A DNA stretch of 64,000 nt from Chthonomonadaceae bacterium (GCA_025054835.1 JANWZQ010000141.1:1-64000); one strand, 5' to 3'. Counted from the first letter of the stretch, positions 9,315 through 19,053 are shown. The notes: generated by a model from the sequence alone, not told the origin. Numbers and translations: made by a program.

Positions 9315-10726
9315 CCCTGCGCCTCCTGCAGCGTGCGCACGATCTGTCGGAAGGCCGCGCCGCGCGCTTCGAAATCGGAGAACATATCGAAACTGGCGCA
9401 TGCCGGGGAGAGCAGGACCGCTTCTCCCGGGGAGGCGATCTCGAAAGCCTTCTGCACTGCCTGCTCCAGATCGCCAGCACGTTCGATTGCAAGATATCCC
9501 TGTGCGCGCAGGGTCGCCTCGATTCTGTCTGCAGCGGCCCCGATCAGGATCAGGTGCCGGGCTTTCGCTTTCAAAGTCGCCCCCAGCGGTCCGAAATCCA
9601 GCCCCTTGTCGGCCCCGCCTGCAATCACCACAGCAGGCCGGTCCATCGCCTGCAACGAGCGCACGGCGGCCTCCACGTTGGTGCACATGCTGTTATTGAT
9701 GAACCGCACGCCCCGGATCTCGGCTACATATTCCATGCGGTGAGGCACCCCGGGAAAGTCGCGTACCGCACGCGCAATCGCTTCGGGCTTCCCCCCGATC
9801 GCCATACTGGCAGCAACAGCGGCCAGCACATTCTCCACACTGTGATCGCCGGGCAGAGCCGGAGATAGAGCGTTTGTTGCGAGCACAGGCAGTCCCTCCG
9901 TGTGCTCTTCCAACCGGACATACAGCAGACCATGCTCTACCCAGGCGCACGGCCCGTCTCCGGGAGGTGCCTTCCGTGTGAACCAGATCTTGCGGCCGGG
10001 CAACGCGCCCTCTCCAATCACGCGCGCCGCAGGATCATCCCGATTGACGATCGCCCGGTCCCGGGAGGTCTGTGCGGCAAAGATCCGGGCTTTGGTAGCA
10101 GCATACTCCGCGAAGCTGGCATGCCGGTCCAGGTGATCCGGCGTGATGTTGGTCAACACGGCAACAGCCGGGGCGAAGCGCTCCACCCACTCCAGCTGAA
10201 AACTGCTGACCTCTGCAACGATCACTCCCTCCTGCACCTCGAAGGCGGCCTCAACCAGCGTCTTCTTGATCGCATCGGCGCTGATGTTGCCCGCCACCAC
10301 CGCGGGTATCTCCGACGCACGCAGCATGGCACCGATTAACAGGACCGTTGTCGTTTTGCCATTGGTTCCGGTGACCGCCACAATTGGCACCCGGGCCAGT
10401 CGGAAGGCCAGCTCGATCTCACTCCAGACCGGGATCCCGCGCGCCACAGCGGCCTGTAGCACTGGCGCCGTACGCGGCACACCGGGGCTGGTGATCACAC
10501 GTTCGGTTCCGGGTGGCAACGCCGTGTCGATGGTCGCGCCAAACACTACCTGCGCTCCGGTAGCCAGCGCAGCCTCGCGACGCTCCGCAGAACACCGCTC
10601 TGCGGGCTGTGCATCAGACAGCGTTACCCTCGCACCCAGCGCCATGAGGACACGCGCTGCAGCCACCCCGCTTCGTGCTGCACCGATCACACTGATCTGT
10701 TGCCCTGCAAACTCCGTCCCTACCAT
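9311..10726 (-). CDS. murD: UDP-N-acetylmuramoyl-L-alanine--D-glutamate ligase
   Basis: Second Mur ligase, adding D-Glu. 471 residues from ATG 10726. The N-terminal GAARSGVAAARVL, the P-loop VTGTNGKTTT and the C-terminal GGADKGLDF motif identify it. The start overlaps the mraY stop by a few bases, and the longer ORF upstream is within mraY. Confidence 0.96.
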   Translation of the reverse strand: MVGTEFAGQQISVIGAARSGVAAARVLMALGARVTLSDAQPAERCSAERREAALATGAQVVFGATIDTALPPGTERVITSPGVPRTAPVLQAAVARGIPVWSEIELAFRLARVPIVAVTGTNGKTTTVLLIGAMLRASEIPAVVAGNISADAIKKTLVEAAFEVQEGVIVAEVSSFQLEWVERFAPAVAVLTNITPDHLDRHASFAEYAATKARIFAAQTSRDRAIVNRDDPAARVIGEGALPGRKIWFTRKAPPGDGPCAWVEHGLLYVRLEEHTEGLPVLATNALSPALPGDHSVENVLAAVAASMAIGGKPEAIARAVRDFPGVPHRMEYVAEIRGVRFINNSMCTNVEAAVRSLQAMDRPAVVIAGGADKGLDFGPLGATLKAKARHLILIGAAADRIEATLRAQGYLAIERAGDLEQAVQKAFEIASPGEAVLLSPACASFDMFSDFEARGAAFRQIVRTLQEAQG

Positions 10727-11769
10727 CGTCCCCACAGCAGCGCCAGACCGGCGCACACCGCCCCCAGCAGATAGAACCGGAAGACGACCTGTGTCTCCGC
10801 CCAGCCGATTTCCTCGAAGTGATGGTGCAGGGGCGCACGCCGGAAGAACCGATGCGTCCTCGCGTATTCCAGTCCCCGGGTGCGCCGGCGGTACTGGAAC
10901 ACCAGTACCTGTACCACCACCGAGAGCAGTTCCGCCCAGCACACCAGCGATGCGACGATCAGAGCAACCTCCTGCTTACCCAGCAGCGCCACCCCACCGA
11001 GCGCCGCCCCGAGAGCCAGAGAGCCGGTATCACCCATGAACACCTGAGCAGGATGTGCATTCCACCAGAGAAACCCGGCGATCCCTCCTGCCAGCCCCAT
11101 TGTGAAGACGGCGTAGGCGGGAAAGAGCGTGCTGACCAGCGCGGATAACGCCAGACAGACCAGCAACGTGAGGCCGCCGGACAGACCATCCAGACCATCG
11201 GTGATGTTAGTCGCGTTGGACAGCGCTACCAGGAACACACCTGCCACTGGATAGTACCAGATGCCCAGATCCACAGCAAATGGCGTTGCCAGTTGTGCAG
11301 GTGCCAGCTCCACAAAGGTAGTCAACCCTTCCTGCGCCGTGGCGTACAGGTACCACGCAAACCCGGCAGCAATCAGGAACTGCGCCGCCAGCTTCTCTCG
11401 TGCGCGCAACCCGAGGTTCCTACCACGCCGCATGCTGAGGTAGTCATCGGCCAGACCGATCATACCGAAGGCCAGTGTGAGCAGCATCAGCGCGCGCAGA
11501 TGAACGCGCGGCACTCCCCCGAATACAGGCCCTCCGGCCGGTGCTCCGCCCAGCAAGCCGGTTTCAGACAGCAACCAGACACTGCCAAGTGCAATCAGCA
11601 CGAGCACGCCTCCCATGGTCGGTGTGCCCTGCTTGGTTCTGTGCGTCGCTGGCGCGTCCTCACTCACGTTCTGCCTGACGCCCAGCGTGCGCAGGCGTGG
11701 TATCGCCCATCGTCCGGAGAGCGCAGCCACACCGAAGGCCAGCACAAAGGCGAACACTGCGTCACGCAT
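10720..11769 (-). CDS. mraY: Phospho-N-acetylmuramoyl-pentapeptide transferase MraY
   Basis: Integral membrane enzyme that makes lipid I from UDP-MurNAc-pentapeptide and undecaprenyl phosphate. 349 residues. Family motifs are in order: HRTKQGTPTMGG near the N-terminus, the Asp pair of GLADDYLSM, NATNITDGLDGLSGG, FMGDTGSLALG and HHHFEEIG near the C-terminus. It overlaps the murF end by 8 nt. Confidence 0.97.
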   Translation of the reverse strand: MRDAVFAFVLAFGVAALSGRWAIPRLRTLGVRQNVSEDAPATHRTKQGTPTMGGVLVLIALGSVWLLSETGLLGGAPAGGPVFGGVPRVHLRALMLLTLAFGMIGLADDYLSMRRGRNLGLRAREKLAAQFLIAAGFAWYLYATAQEGLTTFVELAPAQLATPFAVDLGIWYYPVAGVFLVALSNATNITDGLDGLSGGLTLLVCLALSALVSTLFPAYAVFTMGLAGGIAGFLWWNAHPAQVFMGDTGSLALGAALGGVALLGKQEVALIVASLVCWAELLSVVVQVLVFQYRRRTRGLEYARTHRFFRRAPLHHHFEEIGWAETQVVFRFYLLGAVCAGLALLWGRW

Positions 11770-13168
11770 GACCGGCAGGTCCCTCCAGACCGGTCAGTGC
11801 AGCCACGATGGTTTCCATCTGCATGGCTCGCGACCCCTTGACCAGCACGACATCGCCGGGCTGGATCTGATCCCGGACAGCGATTGTGGCGGTCGCTGTA
11901 TCGGCAAAGTGGATCACTGCAGGAGCTACGCTCCCTGTATGGTGCGCGTAGCGCTCTGCTTCCCGGCCGATCTCTGCGGCCAGATCTCCCACGGTGATCA
12001 GCAGATTGACGCCACACTCCACCACGCGATGCCCGACCTGCCTGTGCAGCACCAGAGCGAAGTCCCCCAGCTCACGCATGTCGCCCAGCACGGCTACCCG
12101 GCGTTGTGCCTCCATCAATGCGAGTGTCCGCAACGCGGCCTCCATGCTCTCTGGACCTGCATTGTAGCAGTCATCCAGCACGGTCCACCCGCCAGCCGCC
12201 TCCACCATGCGCATGCGCCCTTCAACCCCTTGCCAGCGCTCCAGGGCCTCCGCAGCAACATGCAGAGGCACTTCCAGAATATGTGCCACGGCCACAGCCG
12301 CCGCCGCATTGTGCAGATGGTGAGAACCCGACACGCGTAATTGCAGCGCAACCGTCTCGTCCCGCACAGAGAGGATTGCGGCCTGCCCGGCAGTGTAGGG
12401 CCGGGCAACAACATCCGGGGGCTCCGGTCCCTCGCCGACACCATAGGTGATAACCGACACACCCTCTGGCACCCGGCTCTGGAGGTACGCGAAGAAGGGG
12501 TCGTAGCGGGGTAGAACCGCCCATCCGCCAGCAGGCAGGCGTGCGAGCAGCTCCGACTTGGCCTGCGCAATCGCCTCGCGTGAGCCCAGCAACTCGATGT
12601 GCGCGTACCCGATGGCCGTGATCACCCCGATGGTTGGCTCTGCAATCGCAGCGAGACGATCGATCTGCCCGATCCCGCGCATCCCCATCTCGATCACCGC
12701 TACAGAGTGATGACGGTGCAACTGGAACAGGGTTAGCGGGACTCCTATCTCATTGTTGTAGTTCTTCTCGCTGGCCAGCACGCTTCTCATCGAAGCAAGC
12801 GCCTGTGCGATCATCTCTTTCGTCGAGGTTTTGCCCACGCTCCCTGTGATGCCTACCACAGGCAGACGAAACTTCCGGCGATAGAAGCCCGCCAGATCAC
12901 CGAGCGCCACAGTCGTGTCCGGCACCACCAGCAGGGGCCCTGTTACCTCCGGCAGCGCACGCTCCACCACGGCGGCAATTGCTCCCTGTGCGAACGCCTG
13001 TGCTACGTAGCGATGCCCATCGTCCTGTTCTCCCCTCAACGCGAAGAAGAGCGTCCCCTGAGCCCCCCTGCGCGTATCCGTACAGACGCCCTGGATCACG
13101 CCATGCGCCTCCCCGATCACCTGTGCACCGACCGCCTGAGCGGCCTCCACCAGAGGCATAGGTTCCAT
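11762..13168 (-). CDS. murF: UDP-N-acetylmuramoyl-tripeptide--D-alanyl-D-alanine ligase
   Basis: Adds the D-Ala-D-Ala dipeptide (made by Ddl) to the UDP-MurNAc-tripeptide. 468 residues from ATG 13168, which follows CTGGAG with about 8 nt spacing. The P-loop GITGSVGKTSTKE and the later LDDCYNAGPESMEAAL motif are typical of MurF. It lies 53 bp after murE. Confidence 0.96.
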   Translation of the reverse strand: MEPMPLVEAAQAVGAQVIGEAHGVIQGVCTDTRRGAQGTLFFALRGEQDDGHRYVAQAFAQGAIAAVVERALPEVTGPLLVVPDTTVALGDLAGFYRRKFRLPVVGITGSVGKTSTKEMIAQALASMRSVLASEKNYNNEIGVPLTLFQLHRHHSVAVIEMGMRGIGQIDRLAAIAEPTIGVITAIGYAHIELLGSREAIAQAKSELLARLPAGGWAVLPRYDPFFAYLQSRVPEGVSVITYGVGEGPEPPDVVARPYTAGQAAILSVRDETVALQLRVSGSHHLHNAAAAVAVAHILEVPLHVAAEALERWQGVEGRMRMVEAAGGWTVLDDCYNAGPESMEAALRTLALMEAQRRVAVLGDMRELGDFALVLHRQVGHRVVECGVNLLITVGDLAAEIGREAERYAHHTGSVAPAVIHFADTATATIAVRDQIQPGDVVLVKGSRAMQMETIVAALTGLEGPAGHA

Positions 13169-13221
13169 ACGACTTACTCCAGAGGCCACTCCCTTGCAGC
13201 ATCGGCCTCGAACTGTGCACA

Positions 13222-14766
13222 TCAGGGCAGGGTAGCCAGCACCTCCCGTGTGACCTGTCGGTCATCGAAGGGCAGAACCGCATCGCCCACGATCTGATAG
13301 TCCTCGTGTCCCTTGCCTGCAATGAGCACTAGATCACCCGGCCGGGCCTGCTGGATAGCCAGCGTAATGGCCGCGCGTCGATCGGGCTCTACCTGCACTT
13401 GTGCGGTGATGGCCGGATCTTTTGTCGCATCCATACCGGACAGGATCTCTGCAATGATCGCGTTCGGGTCCTCATGCCGGGGGTTGTCCGAGGTGACAAT
13501 TGCCACGTCCGCGAGTGTTCCCGCAATGCGTCCCATCTGCGGGCGTTTGGTGCGATCCCGGTTGCCTCCACACCCGAAAACAAGCAGAATGCGCCCGGGC
13601 TCCAGTTCGCGAGCCGAACGCAGCAGGTTCTCCAGACCATCCGGAGTGTGCGCGTAGTCCACAATGACGCTGAAGCCACGCCCCCCGGTCGGGACCGCTT
13701 CGAAGCGGCCGGGTACAGGGGGCAAATGCGCCAGTCCCTGCACGATCGCATCCACAGGAACGCCAAGGCGTACCGTCGCCCCCACAGCCGCCAGCGCGTT
13801 GGCGACCTGGAACGCCCCACCGACAGGCAGTGACAGCGGCAACGCCCAGCGTTCCACGCCCGCATCGTAATGCAACGTGAACCGGATAGCAGACGGCGAG
13901 AGCACCACGTCCGAGGCGGTCAGCACCGCCGGGGTATGTCCTGTTGAAAATGTGATGATCTCACCCCGGGCCATTGTCACCAGATCACGCCCCTCCCACG
14001 CCGTCACATTGATCACGTTGACGAAAGGCTGCCCGTCTGGCCGGGGGTAGAGCACCGGGTACTCCGTGAAGAGCCGCGCCTTCGCCTGGAAGTAGGCCTC
14101 CATGGTCCCGTGAAAGTCCAGATGATCCTGCGTGATGTTGGTAAAAACCCCCGCATTGAAGGCGATGCCGTCGGTACGGAACTGTGCCAGGGCGTGAGAG
14201 GAGACTTCCATGGCCACCGCCTGTGCCCCGCCCTCCACCATACGGTACAGAAGCTCCTGCAACTGATCCGCTTCTGGCGTGGTATGTGCGCTCTCCATTG
14301 GCTCGCCGTCCAGTTCTGCGCCCAGAGTGCCAATGGTACCCACCTTCTGTCCGGCCGCACGCAGAATGGAAGCGATCATCCGGACTGTGGTGGTTTTGCC
14401 ATTGGTCCCGGTCACCCCGATCATGGTCAGGCGATGGGAAGGATGCTGATAGAATGCGCAGGCCAGAATGGGCAGAGCACGTCGGGTGTCGGGCACAACA
14501 AGACGAGGGACCTCGCGCGGCAACCCCATCGTTACTGCGTGCGCCGCATCGGCATTGACTGCCAGAGCCACAGCGCCGCGCGCAACCGCCTCCGACGCGA
14601 AAGCATGTCCGTCGTGCGTGGCGCCCTTCAGACAGACAAACAGAGCACCGGGCACCACCTGCCGCGAATCGTGGCAGATGCGGGAGACTGCCACATCCTT
14701 CTGCCCTTCCAGAAGCGCATTCGGCAGAGCCGCACAGAGTGCTTCGAGGGTATGTACTGGATACAT
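13222..14766 (-). CDS. murE: UDP-N-acetylmuramoyl-L-alanyl-D-glutamate--diamino acid ligase MurE
   Basis: Adds the third residue of the stem peptide. 514 residues. P-loop VTGTNGKTTT is visible and the C-terminal domain carries TSDNPRHEDP; DNPR is the known signature of enzymes specific for meso-diaminopimelate, so I infer meso-DAP peptidoglycan. It is the first gene after a hairpin and a TGnTATAAT promoter, so transcription of the cluster probably restarts here. Confidence 0.95.
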   Translation of the reverse strand: MYPVHTLEALCAALPNALLEGQKDVAVSRICHDSRQVVPGALFVCLKGATHDGHAFASEAVARGAVALAVNADAAHAVTMGLPREVPRLVVPDTRRALPILACAFYQHPSHRLTMIGVTGTNGKTTTVRMIASILRAAGQKVGTIGTLGAELDGEPMESAHTTPEADQLQELLYRMVEGGAQAVAMEVSSHALAQFRTDGIAFNAGVFTNITQDHLDFHGTMEAYFQAKARLFTEYPVLYPRPDGQPFVNVINVTAWEGRDLVTMARGEIITFSTGHTPAVLTASDVVLSPSAIRFTLHYDAGVERWALPLSLPVGGAFQVANALAAVGATVRLGVPVDAIVQGLAHLPPVPGRFEAVPTGGRGFSVIVDYAHTPDGLENLLRSARELEPGRILLVFGCGGNRDRTKRPQMGRIAGTLADVAIVTSDNPRHEDPNAIIAEILSGMDATKDPAITAQVQVEPDRRAAITLAIQQARPGDLVLIAGKGHEDYQIVGDAVLPFDDRQVTREVLATLP

Positions 14767-14796
14767 TGCGCGTACCCTGCTGCCCTATTTCCCGGG

Positions 14797-14805
14797 ATTA
14801 TAGCA
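14797..14805 (-). promoter_or_regulatory. Extended -10 promoter for murE and downstream dcw genes
   Basis: On the minus strand the sequence TGCTATAAT gives a perfect TATAAT (14797-14802) with the TGn extended -10 element. The -35 region is poor (T-rich), which extended -10 promoters tolerate. The predicted transcription start is near 14790, leaving a leader of about 24 nt before the murE ATG. Confidence 0.6.
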
Positions 14806-14821
14806 GGTTTTCCGAACCAAG

Positions 14822-14876
14822 AAAAAGGGGGGCCGCGCAAACACAGGAGCTCTGCCTCAGGCAGTTCACGGCCCCC
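14822..14876 (-). terminator. Hairpin plus T-tract between ftsI and murE
   Basis: Read on the minus strand, GGGGGCCG (14869-14876) pairs with CGGCCCCC (14828-14835). The loop holds a small nested hairpin CTGCC-TGA-GGCAG, and CTTTTTC follows (T-tract 14822-14826). It starts about 105 nt after the ftsI stop and is followed by the murE promoter, so it is a likely intrinsic terminator or attenuator inside the dcw cluster. Confidence 0.6.
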
Positions 14877-14980
14877 AGGACCACACGCCGAACCGGAGCC
14901 GAGAGCGTGTGGACATCCGGTCACAGGGGACGCAATCCCCCTGCAGCCTTCTCGCGGAAACACTTCTGCTGCAGCCGAAT

Positions 14981-16897
14981 TCAGAGACGTTGCGCCGCGC
15001 GATACTGTGTGGACTCCGGATCGTCCTCCGGTACGTTCCAGCAGTCCATCAGACGGCGGGCGATGGCCCGGAACACCGGTGCAGCGACGTCGCCACCGTA
15101 GTACGCGCCCTGTGGCTCATCCACCGCCACCAGAATCACAGCCCGGGGAGTTGCGCCCGGACTGGCCGGAAGATAGCCCACAAAAGAGCTGATGTACGCC
15201 CCGGCGCGGTACTTCTTCGCGGTTCCCGTTTTGCCTGCCACCTGATAACCCGGCACGGCCGCGTTGCGGCCCGTTCCCGCAGAGACCACGGAACGCAGCA
15301 TGGCGGTCATCTCCCGACAGGTCTGCTCGGAGAGCACCCGGCGCAACGCCCGGGACGGCCATTCGCGCTGTACGTTGCCCCGGGGATCGCGCAATGAGGC
15401 AATCAGGCGCGGTTGCATCAATACGCCTCCGTTGGCAATGGCCGCATAAGCATTGGCCACGTGCAGAGGCGTGGTCGTGACAGCGTGCCCGAAGGCAACG
15501 CGTGCGACCTTGCCTGCAGAGTACAGATCCTCGCGGTTCCTGGGATCCAGAGACAGGTAGCCACGTTGCTCTGCCGGAATGCCGATGCCATAGCGCGAGA
15601 ACAGGCCGAATCGCGTATCCGCGGCGTAGAGTCTGCGGCCTGTCATTCGCAATCCGATCTGTGCCGATGCCACGTTGCAGGAACGGCGCATGATATCCGT
15701 GGGCGTCACCATGCCATGTCCGCGCCGGCCACCGTCGTGTGCGTCACACCGGATGGCACGCCTGCCGACAGCCAGGGTACCGCTGCAGTAGAAACGGTCG
15801 TTCAGACGCACGACCCCGGCGTCCAGTGCGGCGGCAACCGTGATCGCTTTCAATGTGGAGCCCGGCTCATAGAGCCTGCAGACGGTACGCTCCGCCAGCA
15901 CCTCCGGGCTCTCCAGACGACGCCGGCCCGGGTTCGGATCGTAGTTGGGCAGACTGACCAGCGCCAGAATATCCCCTGTTGCTGGCTCCAGTACCACTAC
16001 ACTGACACCCTTCGCACGGAACTGTTGGAAAGCCCGTCGTGCTTCCTCGGTGGCGATATGCTGCGCGCTACTATCCAGAGTGCAATACACATCCAGGCCA
16101 TCTTCTGCTGGTTGCATGCGGCGCAATGTGCCCGGGATCTCGCGCCGACGATAGTCCACTTCGACAATGGCATAGCCCGGTTTGCTTCGTAACCAGGGCT
16201 CACAGAAGGCCTCCAGACCGGCCCGGCCGACCTCCTCGGGCAGGAAGGCAAGTCCTGCAGGTAGCAGATCCACCTGTTCTCCGGTACTGGAACCCCACTC
16301 CGGGCGCGATCCCACAAATCCCACAACCTGTGCGGCGCGATCCCCGATTGGATAGACTCGCCTGCTGCCATCCGTTACGCCGAAACCGGGATAGAGCTCC
16401 CGATGTTCCCGGATCTGCTGCGCTACTTCCAGCGACACGTCGCGCCGGATCTCATAGTAGCGCCGCGGTCGGACACGCTGTTTCTGGCAGGCAGCGCGAG
16501 CGTGGGTAACTGTGCTGACAATCTGCGACTCCGGTATCCGCAGTAGAGAGGCCAGACGCCGGCATGCCTCTGCGAGGCGCTCTTCGGCCTTCTGCGCCAC
16601 ACGTCCGCCCTTGCGAACCTCGGCTTCAATCACCAACGGGTCGAAACTGACTGTTCCTGAGTAGCGGCTGATGGCCAGTGGATTGCCATTCCGATCGCAG
16701 ATTGCGCCCCGGAAGGCGCGCAACAGAATGGGTCGCTCACGCAACTCCCGGGCCTCCTCACGCAACACAGGACTCATGATGCCCTGCAGGTAGAGCAACC
16801 GTCCGATGAGCCCCAGATAAGCCAGCAGGGTCACCCAGAACGCGATCTGCAATCTGCGGCGCAACACCCCCTCGCGTGGCATTCCTTTGACTGCCAT
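14981..16897 (-). CDS. ftsI: Septal transpeptidase FtsI / penicillin-binding protein 3
   Basis: Class B penicillin-binding protein that cross-links septal peptidoglycan, working with FtsW. 638 residues: N-terminal membrane helix at about 17-39, dimerisation domain, then transpeptidase domain with the active-site STLK at 347-350, SCN at 406-408 and KTG at 556-558. There is no C-terminal PASTA domain, unlike many monoderm homologues. It starts 57 bp after the ftsL stop. A hairpin after its stop probably ends or reduces transcription. Confidence 0.95.
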   Translation of the reverse strand: MAVKGMPREGVLRRRLQIAFWVTLLAYLGLIGRLLYLQGIMSPVLREEARELRERPILLRAFRGAICDRNGNPLAISRYSGTVSFDPLVIEAEVRKGGRVAQKAEERLAEACRRLASLLRIPESQIVSTVTHARAACQKQRVRPRRYYEIRRDVSLEVAQQIREHRELYPGFGVTDGSRRVYPIGDRAAQVVGFVGSRPEWGSSTGEQVDLLPAGLAFLPEEVGRAGLEAFCEPWLRSKPGYAIVEVDYRRREIPGTLRRMQPAEDGLDVYCTLDSSAQHIATEEARRAFQQFRAKGVSVVVLEPATGDILALVSLPNYDPNPGRRRLESPEVLAERTVCRLYEPGSTLKAITVAAALDAGVVRLNDRFYCSGTLAVGRRAIRCDAHDGGRRGHGMVTPTDIMRRSCNVASAQIGLRMTGRRLYAADTRFGLFSRYGIGIPAEQRGYLSLDPRNREDLYSAGKVARVAFGHAVTTTPLHVANAYAAIANGGVLMQPRLIASLRDPRGNVQREWPSRALRRVLSEQTCREMTAMLRSVVSAGTGRNAAVPGYQVAGKTGTAKKYRAGAYISSFVGYLPASPGATPRAVILVAVDEPQGAYYGGDVAAPVFRAIARRLMDCWNVPEDDPESTQYRAAQRL

Positions 16898-16953
16898 GCT
16901 CTTGCCTCTTCACGCATCCGGTGAGCACATGGTGCGGTGCCCGGTCCTGCATG

Positions 16954-17364
16954 TCATTTCAGGATAACCGCCTGACCATCGTCTGCGCGGATCATGCCCA
17001 GAGCGCGTGCCCGCGTCTCAATGGCCGTCGGCGCCATCACCTGACTGTGCAACTCACGCCAGTTCTGCGCTTTCACCTGCTCCTGTAACAACATGGCCTT
17101 GAGCCGTGCCTTGCGATAGCCCTCCCGGGTTACACTGGCACAGGCAGAGAGGTAGGCAAGCCCCAGACTGACACAGACCAGCGCCGCAATCAGGATCAGA
17201 CCGATCCAGGCCATCTGTGCCCGACGTTCAGCCCGAGCAACGCGCTTCGGAGCGACAGGCCTCCGCGCCACAGGCTCCGGCGGATGAGCGGGCCGTACTC
17301 CCGCAGCATAGGTGCTCACGGGAGGTAGGACGTGCGCTCCACTTCTGGTCTGTAAGGAAGGCAT
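16954..17364 (-). CDS. ftsL: FtsL-like bitopic division protein
   Basis: 136-residue protein with a basic, proline-rich cytoplasmic tail, one membrane helix at about 52-72 and a short coiled coil after it (ARLKAMLLQEQVKAQNWRELHS). The tail pattern RARALGMIRADDGQAVILK is typical of FtsL/DivIC-like proteins. Position between rsmH and ftsI is the usual ftsL slot. The family is too divergent to be sure by sequence alone. Confidence 0.8.
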   Translation of the reverse strand: MPSLQTRSGAHVLPPVSTYAAGVRPAHPPEPVARRPVAPKRVARAERRAQMAWIGLILIAALVCVSLGLAYLSACASVTREGYRKARLKAMLLQEQVKAQNWRELHSQVMAPTAIETRARALGMIRADDGQAVILK

Positions 17365-17411
17365 GACATGAACTCTCCTGGCAACGTTCCGGGATCAGAC
17401 CCTCTGCAACA

Positions 17412-18398
17412 CTACGCGATTCTGCGCGCGGCGCGCAATCTGGCGCTCCGCGCCCGCGGGTTCTGCGCAACCTCTGCCACCGGGGGCATAACGGGCTTGC
17501 GTGTCAGCAACTCCAGTTCTGGCAGGTCGACTTCCTGCATCGTGGAGGCCCTGCCAGCGGCACTGGCAAAGGTCTGCTTCACAATGCGATCTTCCAGCGA
17601 GTGATAGCTGAGAACCGCGATCCGCCCCCCGGGTGCGAGGCGCCGAATGACCGCCTGCAAACCCGCCTGCAACTCCTCCAGTTCCCTGTTGACCCGGATG
17701 CGAATGCCCTGAAAGGTGCGCGTAGCTACATGGATCCTGTCAGGCCATGCAGCCCGGGGAACGCATTGCGCCACCAGTGCGGCCAGTTGCGCCGTGGTCT
17801 CGATGCGCTCCCCGCGTTGCCGCCGCTCTACAATCGCACGGGCAATGCGCCGACTGAACCGCTCCTCCCCGTACTCCCACAACACCTGCGCAATCTCACG
17901 CTCGGAGGCAGTGGCTAGGAACTGCGCAGCCGTCGGCGTCGTGGCATCCCCCGGATCCATGCGCATGTCCAGCGGCTCATCACGGCGGAAACTGAACCCG
18001 CGCGGCGTGTCCAGTTGATGCGACGAAACTCCCAGATCCATCAACGCTCCGTCCAGCAGACGGCCAGCGAGCTCCGGGTTCGCATCCAGCACTGTACCTA
18101 TCTTGCTAAAAGTCGTACGAGCAAGTATAATCGTTAAAGATTGACGATAGGGTGCGAGGACCCGACTGGCTTCCGCGATCGCCTCCGGATCCCGGTCCAG
18201 TCCAATGAGTGTGCCCCCCGGGATCAACGCCTGCGCGATGCGCATGCTGTGCCCGCCCCCGCCCACTGTGGCGTCCAGGACGGTCTGCCCGGGTGCAGGT
18301 TGCAGGTACTGCAACGTCTCAGCAAGTAACACCGGGATATGGTATGCGCCCGGATCGGCTTCGTCTGTGCCCGTGTCGTCAGGCAACTTCCGGATCAT
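17412..18398 (-). CDS. rsmH: 16S rRNA (cytosine1402-N4)-methyltransferase RsmH (MraW)
   Basis: SAM-dependent methyltransferase acting on C1402 in the ribosomal P-site region. 328 residues. YHIPVLLAET near the N-terminus, the SAM-binding VLDATVGGGGHS, DLGVSSHQLDTPRGFSFR and the C-terminal AVLSYHSLEDRIVK are diagnostic. Its start overlaps the mraZ end by 20 nt. Confidence 0.97.
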   Translation of the reverse strand: MIRKLPDDTGTDEADPGAYHIPVLLAETLQYLQPAPGQTVLDATVGGGGHSMRIAQALIPGGTLIGLDRDPEAIAEASRVLAPYRQSLTIILARTTFSKIGTVLDANPELAGRLLDGALMDLGVSSHQLDTPRGFSFRRDEPLDMRMDPGDATTPTAAQFLATASEREIAQVLWEYGEERFSRRIARAIVERRQRGERIETTAQLAALVAQCVPRAAWPDRIHVATRTFQGIRIRVNRELEELQAGLQAVIRRLAPGGRIAVLSYHSLEDRIVKQTFASAAGRASTMQEVDLPELELLTRKPVMPPVAEVAQNPRARSARLRAARRIA

Positions 18399-18909
18399 CG
18401 GCTCCTGATGGGACAGTGTCCCCCCCGTTTCCCACAGCGGTCGGCTCTGACCGGGGAGCAGAGACCGGGTTGAGCGTGAACTTGCGCCGTGCCGCTGCGG
18501 AGGCCGCGTTGGCCTCGGTGAAAACCTTGTTAACAGTCTCCCAGTTGGGACGACTCCAGATCTCCAGACGCGTTCCCACGCCGATGATGATCGCGAGATC
18601 GCCCTCCTGCAGTCCTGCCCACCCGCGCAGGTACCGCGGGATTGAAAGCCGATTGGCCTGGTCCAGGCTCACGAACTCGCAGTTGCCGTAAAGTCGTTGC
18701 AGGAAGAGGACGTCTTCGTTCAATTCGTCGAGCATATCGACATGGATCAACTGCTCCTCGATGCGCTGCCAGACCGCCATCGGGAAGACGCGGATATGGT
18801 TGCCCGGCCCCATGGTGAGCACGAACTCCTCGCCAAGTGACGGACGGAACTTCTGTGGGATAATCACACGCCCTTTGTCATCGAGGCTGTGTTCGAAGTG
18901 CCCCCACAT
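18379..18909 (-). CDS. mraZ: Transcriptional regulator MraZ
   Basis: AbrB-like DNA-binding protein that regulates the dcw operon in other bacteria. From ATG 18909 it has 176 residues. The N-terminal MWGHFEHSLDDKGRVIIPQK and the second half-repeat SLDQANRLSIPRYLRGWAG are the two SpoVT-AbrB repeats. It carries an extra C-terminal tail beyond the usual 140-150 residues, low-complexity with many Ala, Arg and Pro, that overlaps rsmH. An ATG at 18936 is an alternative start; neither has a clear Shine-Dalgarno. Confidence 0.93.
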   Translation of the reverse strand: MWGHFEHSLDDKGRVIIPQKFRPSLGEEFVLTMGPGNHIRVFPMAVWQRIEEQLIHVDMLDELNEDVLFLQRLYGNCEFVSLDQANRLSIPRYLRGWAGLQEGDLAIIIGVGTRLEIWSRPNWETVNKVFTEANAASAAARRKFTLNPVSAPRSEPTAVGNGGDTVPSGADDPEVA

Positions 18910-18991
18910 ACGAATGGGAGGGGCCTGTGTGAGCATACGAAAAATAACCCGGGCATAGAACGTTGCCGGGGAACCGGAGACCGGAGAGGAT

Positions 18992-19053
18992 GACCCATAG
19001 TCCCCCCGGAGTCTCCCCTCCGTCTCCACTGAGTTCCCCCAGACACGCCCCCA
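18992..19053 (-). promoter_or_regulatory. G-rich repeats downstream of the mraZ promoter (candidate MraZ boxes)
   Basis: On the minus strand, TGGGGG occurs at 19048-19053 and 19036-19041, TGGAGA at 19023-19028, GGGGAGA at 19012-19018, a GGGGGGA run at 19001-19007 and TGGGTC at 18992-18997. MraZ in other bacteria binds direct TGGGN repeats next to its own promoter. Here the spacing is about 11-13 nt, not the strict 10 of E. coli, so this is a candidate. Confidence 0.4.

Noticed and set aside
14110-15192. 360-codon plus-strand ORF spanning murE start and ftsI end
   Set aside because: Antisense to two conserved genes and the promoter between them; low-complexity translation.
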